From: Tardiphaga sp.
GTDB taxonomy: Bacteria > Pseudomonadota > Alphaproteobacteria > Rhizobiales > Xanthobacteraceae
Direction of reading: 5' to 3'
Assembly: GCF_028290785.1 (NCBI RefSeq)
Contig: NZ_JAQGJD010000322.1
Coordinates: 1-33,300, forward strand
Length of the DNA: 33,300 nt
The notes beneath the pieces were generated by a model. The model searched no databases, was not told the DNA's origin, and saw only the letters and a list, made by a program, of their open reading frames with translations. A program made the position numbers and the translations under genes. The stretch's first letter is position 1. Every line of letters begins with the position of its first letter. Of the stretch, positions 23,214 to 30,468 are shown in pieces.

Positions 23214-24308
23214 ATGAAAAAATTATCACGTCGACAAGCGATCGCTGTTCTTGCAGGCACAGTTGCAGCGGCAGGTGACCGCTCGGTGGCGGCCCCGTCG
23301 CAAAGTCTGGGAGAGATAGCAGCCTCAAATGGCTTGGTTTTTGGCGCGGCGGCGGGTCCGGTGATCGATAAGGACGCCGCCTACCGCGAGCTATACAAGA
23401 CCCATGCACGCATTGTTACAACGGATGTTGCGATGAAAATCGGCACGATTGCCGGTCAACCTGGCCCTAAGCGATTCGAAAGCGCCGATCGGCTGCTAAA
23501 ATTTTGCTCAGAAAATAAAATTCCAATGCGCGGTCATTGCCTGATTTGGAATGAGTGGGTCCCGCAATGGATCAAGAGCATGGGAACATCGGAAAGGCAG
23601 GCATTCTTCGACAGCTATATCGAAGAGGTTGTCGGGCGCTACGCGGGACAGTTGCACTCGTGGGATATCGTCAACGAGCCGTTCTGGCCCGGACACAAGG
23701 CGCCGGGCGGATACCGCCTCGGTCCATGGTACGATACGTTCGGCACCGGCTATGTCAGGCGCGCGTTCGAGCGCGCGGCGATGGCCGATAAAAAGACTAA
23801 ATTTGTACTCAACGAGGCGCAGACCGAACGCGACGACGATGTCGGCCTCGCAGTGCGCGCCGGCTTGCTCCGCCTGGTCGATGAACTCCAGGACGCCGGC
23901 GTGCGGCTCCATGCGGTCGGCCTGCAGGGACATCTGCAACCACGCTATCCCCATGATCCCGCGCGTTTTTCGGAGTTCGTCCACAAGCTGGCCGAGCGCA
24001 AGGTGGAAATCTACATCACGGAGTTCGACGTGCGCGACGACACTTTCCCTGCCGATATTGCTACTCGCGATGCGATGATCGCCGAGACGGCGGAGAAATT
24101 TCTCAACAACGTGCTGCGGATTCCAGCGGTCAAGACCGTGATCGCCTGGGAATTGTCCGACAACTACTCGTTCTACACGGATGCTGCGAAGAAGAAGGAT
24201 CCGCTAGCGGAGCGCTTGCCGCGGCCGTTGCCGTTCGATTCGGACATGCAGAAAAAGCCGTTGTGGTTTGCCATGGCGAGAGCTTTTCAGAGCGCGAAAA
24301 AGGCATAG
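23214..24308 (+). CDS. Tat-exported glycoside hydrolase family 10 enzyme
   Basis: A 364-residue GH10 enzyme, the family of endo-beta-1,4-xylanases. The N-terminus LSRRQAIAVLAGTVAAAG is a twin-arginine (Tat) signal. The acid/base glutamate is E155 in WDIVNEPF and the nucleophile is E270 in YITEFDV; RGHCLIWN (H108, W112) and GLQGHL (H240) are also present. The canonical subsite motif ENxxK reads DVAMK (D71, V72, K75), so two -2-subsite residues differ from true xylanases. It is the only plus-strand gene within the exopolysaccharide locus, so its natural substrate is probably the polymer made here rather than plant xylan. The ATG follows GGAGTGAGCG. The gene ends 15 bases from the flippase gene, convergently. 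Confidence 0.9.
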   Translation: MKKLSRRQAIAVLAGTVAAAGDRSVAAPSQSLGEIAASNGLVFGAAAGPVIDKDAAYRELYKTHARIVTTDVAMKIGTIAGQPGPKRFESADRLLKFCSENKIPMRGHCLIWNEWVPQWIKSMGTSERQAFFDSYIEEVVGRYAGQLHSWDIVNEPFWPGHKAPGGYRLGPWYDTFGTGYVRRAFERAAMADKKTKFVLNEAQTERDDDVGLAVRAGLLRLVDELQDAGVRLHAVGLQGHLQPRYPHDPARFSEFVHKLAERKVEIYITEFDVRDDTFPADIATRDAMIAETAEKFLNNVLRIPAVKTVIAWELSDNYSFYTDAAKKKDPLAERLPRPLPFDSDMQKKPLWFAMARAFQSAKKA

Positions 24309-24323
24309 GGCGGGTGTGAAGTC

Positions 24324-25763
24324 TCAGGTCCCGGATCTGGCGATCCGGGATCGAACCATCCCGTTGAGCGTCCGTGCGTAGAGCAGCGCCAGGACGGCGA
24401 TGTAGATGGCGGCGCCGGCGGCGATATGCATCGCCAGCACGAGGGATGATCGTGCTTCCGGCAGCTCGCCGAGCACGGCCGCCATCGCCACGGTGGCTGT
24501 AGCAATTCGTAGCAGGTGCCCGATGGGAAGGGTGAGGCCGAACTTGATGAAGCCGATCGAGAAGCTGACGGTCGCCGCCGCCGTCGCGGCCAGCACCGTG
24601 GCGCCGGCGGCGCCGACGAGACCCCAGTACTTGATGCAGACCACGCTGAACAGCACCGTTACCGTGGCGTCGATCGTCGCTACGATGATCATCAAGCGTG
24701 TCCGGCTGTGCAGCAGAAACACCTGGTCGCCGAAATGGGCGCGCAGGTTTCGGATCGAGCCGGCTAATACCGAGAGTGGAAGGATTGCCAGCGTCACCTG
24801 CTGGAATGGCACGGCGATTAGCAGGTGGACGATTTCCGCGCGCAGCATGAAAATGCCGGCGATGCTCGGCGCCAGGATCGCGACAAGCAGCGCGCTGTTG
24901 TCGGCGAGCTGACGCATCGCGGCCTTGCTGCCGCCCTGCTCCATGCTCTTGACCGCGAGCGGAAACGCGGCCGCCGTGACCAGCATCGCTGCAACGGCCG
25001 CCGCGCGTTGGCCGAGGCCGTAACCGACCGCAAACAGGCCGGCGGCCGCCACGCCTTGCAGATCGTTGACGATAAAGCGCGAGGCGTTAAGGCCGACCCA
25101 GCCGAGCGCGCCGCCGATGATGAGCGGAATGCCGTAGCGCAACGCATGGTCGACAATCTCGCGGTCGACCGGCCAGAGCCGCCGGCCGTGGCCGATCACG
25201 GGCAATACGACGATGGCCGCGACCAGCTGTGCGATGGCATATCCCGCCAGCGGCCATTCCGCCGACTGGCCGAACATCTTGATGAAGACCAGGCCGACCA
25301 GAAAGCCGATGGCGGGGCCGACGATCTGCTGGATCGAATAGACGCCGATCTGCTGGCGGACCCGGGCGCGCTCGCCGATATAGAGATTGAGGGAACGGGT
25401 GATGACGTAGGCCACGGTGGCGACGAGCAGCCACGGCTTGGCGTCCGGCGCGATCACCAGCAGCAGGACGCCGACCATCACGGCGCTTTGCACGATCACC
25501 GAGGTCAACAGGATTGTGTTCTCGGTGCGATAGAAGCGCTCGGCGCTGTGCGAATCCTGGTAGCGGCCGAAGAATCGCAGGGCGTATTGCGACCACCAGG
25601 CGAGAAATCCGATCTGCAGCAGTTCGTGCGTCGCGGTGACCAGCGTGATGACGCCGAGCGTATGCTCGTCGACCACATGGGTCCACACGATCATGGCGAC
25701 CAGTTGGAACAGCGGTCCGATGATTTGTGCCGGCAGATAGAGCACGGTTTGTCGCAGCAGCAT
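24324..25763 (-). CDS. Wzx-type polysaccharide flippase
   Basis: A 479-residue polytopic membrane protein of the MOP/Wzx flippase superfamily with about 12-14 hydrophobic helices. The opening (LRQTVLYLPAQIIGPLFQLV) and FFGRYQDSHS after helix 2 fit the PST oligosaccharide transporter group. It would move the undecaprenyl-linked repeat unit from the cytoplasmic to the periplasmic face of the inner membrane, between the transferases and the polymerase. The start lies two bases after the stop of the upstream acyltransferase, so they are coupled. Charged residues within helices, usual for Wzx, are present (ALRYGIPLIIGG, then NASRFIV). Its 3' end carries a perfect hairpin overlapping the convergent GH10 gap. 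Confidence 0.87.
   Translation of the reverse strand: MLLRQTVLYLPAQIIGPLFQLVAMIVWTHVVDEHTLGVITLVTATHELLQIGFLAWWSQYALRFFGRYQDSHSAERFYRTENTILLTSVIVQSAVMVGVLLLVIAPDAKPWLLVATVAYVITRSLNLYIGERARVRQQIGVYSIQQIVGPAIGFLVGLVFIKMFGQSAEWPLAGYAIAQLVAAIVVLPVIGHGRRLWPVDREIVDHALRYGIPLIIGGALGWVGLNASRFIVNDLQGVAAAGLFAVGYGLGQRAAAVAAMLVTAAAFPLAVKSMEQGGSKAAMRQLADNSALLVAILAPSIAGIFMLRAEIVHLLIAVPFQQVTLAILPLSVLAGSIRNLRAHFGDQVFLLHSRTRLMIIVATIDATVTVLFSVVCIKYWGLVGAAGATVLAATAAATVSFSIGFIKFGLTLPIGHLLRIATATVAMAAVLGELPEARSSLVLAMHIAAGAAIYIAVLALLYARTLNGMVRSRIARSGT
24329..24350. terminator. Nine-pair hairpin at the convergent GH10/flippase junction
   Basis: Arms TCCCGGATC and GATCCGGGA are perfectly complementary around TGGC. 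It begins 21 bases after the GH10 stop and lies inside the last codons of the flippase gene. Neither strand has a strong uridine tract, so it may stabilise 3' ends or block read-through rather than terminate alone. Confidence 0.45.
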
Positions 25764-25765
25764 GT

Positions 25766-26815
25766 TCAGGCCCCTAACAGTCGGGAGACGCGCGGTGGGG
25801 CGAATTTCCGGATCGCCAGCAGGGCGGCGACGCTGACGGTTGCCGTCACGGCGACGGTGATGAACGTATCCATTGCCGGACCCAACTGGCGCAGCCCGGC
25901 GTGATCGCGCAGCAGCATCACGACGAAGATGTGCCAGAGGTAGATGAAATAGCTGCCCGACCCCAACGCCGCGAGCGTGGGATGCCGGAACTCGGCTGTG
26001 AACAGCACCACGCAGAGCAGCGCGGCATAGAGGAAGAATGCGACAGAATCGTAGTCGGCCGCGTCACCGATCTGGAACTGGCGGACGCCGGCATATATCG
26101 CATACAGCACCAGCGTGACGGCCATGAGCGGCAGTCGCATCTGCTGGATCGCCGCCCTGACGCCGGGCATGGCCACCAGCGCGCCAAGCGCCGCAAAGCC
26201 GAACCAGAACGGGATGTTGCGCATGCGGACCTCCTCGACAAGCGAGGCGGAGTAACCGAAGCGGAACAGTAGCGGATCGAGATAGCTGCCCGCGAGCAGG
26301 CCGATCGCGATGGTCAGCATCAGGATGACAACCAGCCGCGACTCCAATGGCCGTTCGCCGGTCTTCGACGGCCGAAGCAGCAGCCACAACAGCAAGGTGC
26401 AGCCGGCATACACAAACACATAGTAGTAGACGAACACGTAAGCGAGTAGGAACCGCGCCGCGGTGGCCGCCGGTCGATGGTCCATCGCCGGGTTATGCAG
26501 CGCCATGTAGAGATAGGCGGCGATAAAGGCGATGGCGTAGGGAATCAGGATCGCCTTGAACCGTTTTGCCAGCGGCACGCGGCCAGACAGCATGGTCAGA
26601 TAGCCCGAGACGAACAGGAAGATCGGCACGCAGGGTCGCAGCGCGGCGTCGAGCCAGGTCTCCCAGCTTGGCGTCAGCGGCTGATGCAGCGAGTGGATGC
26701 CGATCACCATCAGGATCGCGATGCCGCGCATGGTGTCGATGGCGCTGTCGCGGCTGGCGGCGTTGACGGCGCCTTCCCGCGGCCGGATCGGTAAAGCCTG
26801 TGCTGTCATGGTCAT
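25766..26815 (-). CDS. Acyltransferase family 3 membrane protein
   Basis: A 349-residue integral membrane acyltransferase (AT3) with about ten transmembrane helices. The family RX10H signature is R30 to H41 in DTMRGIAILMVIGIHSLHQ. SGYLTMLSGRVPLAKRFKAI and SGSYFIYLWHIFVV at the C-terminus are also typical. AT3 proteins move acyl groups (acetyl, succinyl and similar) from the cytoplasm onto sugars at the periplasmic face, so this enzyme probably decorates the repeat unit. Its ATG overlaps the TGA of the preceding AT3 gene by four bases (ATGA). The acyl donor and acceptor are unknown. Confidence 0.88.
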   Translation of the reverse strand: MTMTAQALPIRPREGAVNAASRDSAIDTMRGIAILMVIGIHSLHQPLTPSWETWLDAALRPCVPIFLFVSGYLTMLSGRVPLAKRFKAILIPYAIAFIAAYLYMALHNPAMDHRPAATAARFLLAYVFVYYYVFVYAGCTLLLWLLLRPSKTGERPLESRLVVILMLTIAIGLLAGSYLDPLLFRFGYSASLVEEVRMRNIPFWFGFAALGALVAMPGVRAAIQQMRLPLMAVTLVLYAIYAGVRQFQIGDAADYDSVAFFLYAALLCVVLFTAEFRHPTLAALGSGSYFIYLWHIFVVMLLRDHAGLRQLGPAMDTFITVAVTATVSVAALLAIRKFAPPRVSRLLGA

Positions 26816-27927
26816 CGCGAAACGTCCGGATGGGGGGCGACGACGGCGCGGTTGCGTGCCCCCACATGGCGGTCGAACACGTCGTTGAGATATCGCCGCA
26901 TCGGCGTTTCAAATCGGCGCAGCGAAAGCTGGCTGGCAATCGCGAGCACCACGACGGCGATCGGGAGCAGCGCCAGCCGGCCGCCCGGTAGATTCGGGGC
27001 AAGGTAGCGCGCGCCAAAGGTCAGGACGATGGTCGCGATGGGAATGTGCAGCATGTAGCAGGAGTAGGTAAGCTGCGACCAGCGGTCCAAGCCGAATCGT
27101 GTCAGCAGGGTGCCGCGTCCTGCGCAGTCGCACTGGATCGCCAGCACGGCGATGGCATAGATGGCCAGCAGGTCCAGCATTTCCGGCAGCCAGGAGCCGA
27201 ACAGGATGAAAGCCGCGAGCAGCGCGGCCACGGCTCCGGGGATCGCAGGCCAGCGCGCGATCCGGTCGCGAAACAGATAGCAGGCGATGCCGAGATTGAA
27301 AGCCGGCAGCGCGCGAAAGGCGCCGCCCTGGTTGATCCAGTCGGCCCACGAACCGCTTCCCGTTAGATACGCGTAGAGACTGTTGCCCAGCGCCGGCAGC
27401 ACCACGAGCGCTACGATGACCGCCTTGTTCCGGGTCACGATCATCGCGACCAAGGGGAATAGCACGTAGCAGAACATTTCCGCCGACAGCGACCAGCTCG
27501 GAAAGTTGAAGGTCAGCCTTGCGCCGTCGAAGGCATGCAGCAGCAGCAGTTGGGCCGGCAGATCGGAAAACGGGTACCGCGCGGGGTTGTCGGTCTTGGC
27601 AACACCGAAATGCAGTGCCAGCGCGATGACGACGTAAAAAGCGAGCGTCGCCAGGTGCAGCGGATAAATCCGCGCGAGCCGGCGCCAGATGAAGCGACCG
27701 ACCGACAGGGAATCGCCGACCCGGCCGAGATACTGGCTGGCGATGACGAAGCCGGACACGACGAAAAACAGATCGACGAACAGGTTGAAGTGCCAGGTGT
27801 GATCGACCATGAAGCGCCCGACCGGGACGTCTTTCACATAGTCGGAATAGTGTAGGACCACGACGGCGCACGCCGCGATGATCCGCAGCGCGTCGAGATT
27901 TCGCGTGGAGTTGGTGGTGTCCTGCAA
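26812..27927 (-). CDS. Acyltransferase family 3 membrane protein
   Basis: A 371-residue AT3 acyltransferase. RX10H is R15 to H26 in LDALRIIAACAVVVLHYSDY. The next loop has FVVSGFVIASQYLGR and RFIWRRLARIYPLHL, the RRxxRIxP motif seen in O-antigen and Nod-factor acyltransferases. A further signature is SWSLSAEMFCYVLFPL. The start is proposed as TTG at 27927, because AGGGA lies seven bases upstream and the protein then begins directly before the family domain; an in-frame ATG 70 codons upstream would lie inside the neighbouring gene. It is 56 bases from the preceding GT and overlaps the following AT3 by four bases. The two AT3 proteins are dissimilar, so they probably modify different positions. 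Confidence 0.87.
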   Translation of the reverse strand: MQDTTNSTRNLDALRIIAACAVVVLHYSDYVKDVPVGRFMVDHTWHFNLFVDLFFVVSGFVIASQYLGRVGDSLSVGRFIWRRLARIYPLHLATLAFYVVIALALHFGVAKTDNPARYPFSDLPAQLLLLHAFDGARLTFNFPSWSLSAEMFCYVLFPLVAMIVTRNKAVIVALVVLPALGNSLYAYLTGSGSWADWINQGGAFRALPAFNLGIACYLFRDRIARWPAIPGAVAALLAAFILFGSWLPEMLDLLAIYAIAVLAIQCDCAGRGTLLTRFGLDRWSQLTYSCYMLHIPIATIVLTFGARYLAPNLPGGRLALLPIAVVVLAIASQLSLRRFETPMRRYLNDVFDRHVGARNRAVVAPHPDVSR

Positions 27928-27983
27928 GCAGCTATCCCTGTCAGAATTTTGAGAGAAGCGACGTCGTGGCAGTGGCTTCGCGC

Positions 27984-29060
27984 TTACGGCGTGCCGCTCT
28001 GATAGGACGGGGCGGCGGAAAGCCGCCGTCCGGCGAGCCCGGCAATCAGGTCGATGACGTTGTCGCGGTCGGAGGCCGCGAGCAGGTTCCAGCGCTGCAG
28101 GTTCTGTGCGGCGAGGGTTACATGCTGCGCGCGCCACGAAGCGGACGACATCGCCGCCGCGATTTGTTCGGCGGCTGCGACCGGATCGGATGGTGCGATG
28201 AAGATGCCGGACTCGCCGAGCACTTCGCGGAACACCGGCGCGTCCGGCGCGATGATCGGCAGGCCGCCATATTGCGCTTCGAGCAGCGGCAGGCCGAGGC
28301 CCTCATCGTGGGACGTGCAGATGAAGAGGTCGGCGGCGTCGAGAATCGCCTGGACGCGTTCGGTCGATTGATAGCCATGCGGGGTCACGCCGGGGCTGCT
28401 GTCAAGCAGGCGCCAGTCGTCACCCCAGCCCTGCCGTCCGACGATGTCGAGGGTGGCGCCGGGAAATCCCCGGGCCTGCAGGGCGCCGACGATTTTGGCC
28501 GCGGCGACGAAGTTCTTCCGCGGCTCGACGGTACCGAGCGCCACCAGCCGCAACGGCCGTGGCAGCGCGTCACGTTCGGCGCGCGCTGCGGACTGGAGAT
28601 TGAAGACATTGCGCACCGGCGGACGGTACAGCGTGATCTCGGCATCGGGCCGGCAATGCGCCAATAGCTTGCGCCGTGTGTCGCTGGAATTGGTCAGAAA
28701 TCGGGGGTAGTGCCGCAGTGCCAGCTTGAACGGAGCCGCCATGTAGAGCCGGGCGCGGGTGTTGAGATCGGCGCGGCGCGACAGCAGGAAGTCGTCGTGC
28801 ATGTAGGGCAGGACCCGCGCCGCGAACGGCCGCAACAGCGGGCTCGGCGGAAACCCCGGGCACAGCAGGATCGATGACGAGGTGGCGAGCCGCCACGGCA
28901 ATCCAAACGTCTGTGTCGCCACCATCTGCGCCGTGCCGTGCGAGGTCACCGGAACGACATCGAGTGGCGCCAGCGCCTGCGGCGAGAACAGCTCCTGCGT
29001 GATGCGCTCGAGGCCGGTGACGTGACGTCCCAGATGGGTGTGGTCGATATAGATCGCCAT
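27984..29060 (-). CDS. Glycosyltransferase family 4
   Basis: A 358-residue GT-B transferase resembling mannosyltransferases of O-antigen loci. MAIYIDHTHLGRHVTGLERI begins the acceptor domain, where a TGLERIT-type loop replaces the usual glycine-rich loop. The donor domain has ALGTVEPRKNF (175-184), VGRQGWG and the EX7E pair E253/E261 in HDEGLGLPLLEAQYGGLP. The ATG follows AGGA by six bases, 19 bases after the stop of the polymerase gene. It would add a sugar to the lipid-linked intermediate at the inner face of the membrane. Assignment to mannose is only a family tendency. Confidence 0.9.
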   Translation of the reverse strand: MAIYIDHTHLGRHVTGLERITQELFSPQALAPLDVVPVTSHGTAQMVATQTFGLPWRLATSSSILLCPGFPPSPLLRPFAARVLPYMHDDFLLSRRADLNTRARLYMAAPFKLALRHYPRFLTNSSDTRRKLLAHCRPDAEITLYRPPVRNVFNLQSAARAERDALPRPLRLVALGTVEPRKNFVAAAKIVGALQARGFPGATLDIVGRQGWGDDWRLLDSSPGVTPHGYQSTERVQAILDAADLFICTSHDEGLGLPLLEAQYGGLPIIAPDAPVFREVLGESGIFIAPSDPVAAAEQIAAAMSSASWRAQHVTLAAQNLQRWNLLAASDRDNVIDLIAGLAGRRLSAAPSYQSGTP

Positions 29061-29079
29061 GCGATGTCCTGGTTCGGCG

Positions 29080-30468
29080 TTACGCCGGAAGGGGCCGGTA
29101 TCCGGAGTGGGGGGAGGGGCGCGTCTCGGCACGGCTGCGCTGCGGTTCTTCCGGCAGCAGCAGCGTGATCAAGATGACGAGCTGGGCGAGCTGGATGTTC
29201 TTCGACGAGAAGCTGACCGAACTCGCCGCGATCATCAGGATCAGCAGCACGATAGCCCAGGCGGCCCGACTCGATCGGCTCATGATTTCGGTGAAGAAGC
29301 ACACCAGCCCGAGCGTCAGAAGGGCGGTATGAATGAGACCGAACTGGACGATGCTGGAGACCCAGAAATTCTCGATGCCGTAATTCAGGCCAAGCTGCGA
29401 CTGCAGCGCGTTTACCCGGATCGGGTTCGGGCCCAGGATCAGTTCATGCCAATCGAAATACGACAGCAGGCTGAAAGTCGCATAGCGCGCCAGCGTGCTG
29501 CCCTTGTCGGACGAAAACCGCAGCAGCATCTTGTCGAAGATGCCGAGATCGAGCGCGGCGAAGATGCCGCCGGCGGCGACGAACAGCAGACACAGCGCAA
29601 CGATCGCGACCAGCAGCGATGTCCGCTTGCCGCGCAACAGTTTGAGGGCTTCGACCAGCGCCAGGCAGCCCAGAATCCCCAGCACCGTCATCAATGCCGT
29701 CCGGCCGCCGAACGCCATCAGCGATCCCAGGCTGATGGTGATCAGCGGCAGTCGGACAAAGAGCGGGGGGCACAGGGCCGGGCGCAGCACCAATGCGAGC
29801 ACATAGGCGGCGACGACGCCGGATGCCGTCAGGGGATGGCCGAGAAACGCCGATGCGCGCCATTCGCCGATCACGAGAACACTGCCGAGGGTCAGCGGAA
29901 TCAGGCGGTGACCTGAAAAATACTCGTAGTAGCCGAGCATGACGTTGAGCAGGATGGTGGCGTGGATCGCCCAGATCAGCCATCGCTTCTGCTGCGCCGA
30001 AAGCCGCCAGATCACCAGGCACAACACCACGGGCAGCAGGAAGGTGTCGATGATGACCGTGAATGGACGCTCCAGCACGAACATCTGCACCAGCAGGCAG
30101 AGCCAGCAAAACAGGTAGACCAGCACCAGCCGGGATTGCGAAAGCGTCCGGTTGATCTCGCCGATCGGGTCGGCGTTGCGCATCAGGAGCAGGAACGAGG
30201 CCAGGAAGACGGCGTAGGTGGCCGGGTGCAGCTTCTCGTAGAAGCCGCCGCCGTTGGTCAAATAGTGGATGTGCCAGTTCGTCAGCATCCCCGAGGAGAT
30301 CGCGAATATCGAAGCCACGGCCACTAGCATGAGGGCCGTCACCATCGCATCCACCAGCCGGGCCGCCGCGAACGGGGCGCGCCGGGCGGCCGGCCGTCGG
30401 GGGCCGGCCGTCACCGGCGCGCGATGATATTGCGCGCCGAGCTGCCGGGTGATGGGCGTGGACGGCAT
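29080..30468 (-). CDS. Wzy/VpsF-like polysaccharide polymerase (O-antigen ligase superfamily)
   Basis: A 462-residue membrane protein with about 11-12 hydrophobic helices and a larger periplasmic loop (around residues 310-375) containing LARYATFSLLSYFDWHELIL and NPIRVNALQSQLGLNYGIENF, where this superfamily has its functional histidine/arginine residues. It resembles VpsF-type and Wzy proteins, which join repeat units on the lipid carrier in the periplasm. The N-terminus is basic and cytoplasmic (40 residues). The ATG overlaps the kinase stop as TGATG (one base); a GTG one codon upstream is an alternative. Its position between the tyrosine kinase and the GT fits a polymerase; a ligase role is less likely because no LPS acceptor genes are near. 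Confidence 0.8.
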   Translation of the reverse strand: MPSTPITRQLGAQYHRAPVTAGPRRPAARRAPFAAARLVDAMVTALMLVAVASIFAISSGMLTNWHIHYLTNGGGFYEKLHPATYAVFLASFLLLMRNADPIGEINRTLSQSRLVLVYLFCWLCLLVQMFVLERPFTVIIDTFLLPVVLCLVIWRLSAQQKRWLIWAIHATILLNVMLGYYEYFSGHRLIPLTLGSVLVIGEWRASAFLGHPLTASGVVAAYVLALVLRPALCPPLFVRLPLITISLGSLMAFGGRTALMTVLGILGCLALVEALKLLRGKRTSLLVAIVALCLLFVAAGGIFAALDLGIFDKMLLRFSSDKGSTLARYATFSLLSYFDWHELILGPNPIRVNALQSQLGLNYGIENFWVSSIVQFGLIHTALLTLGLVCFFTEIMSRSSRAAWAIVLLILMIAASSVSFSSKNIQLAQLVILITLLLPEEPQRSRAETRPSPHSGYRPLPA

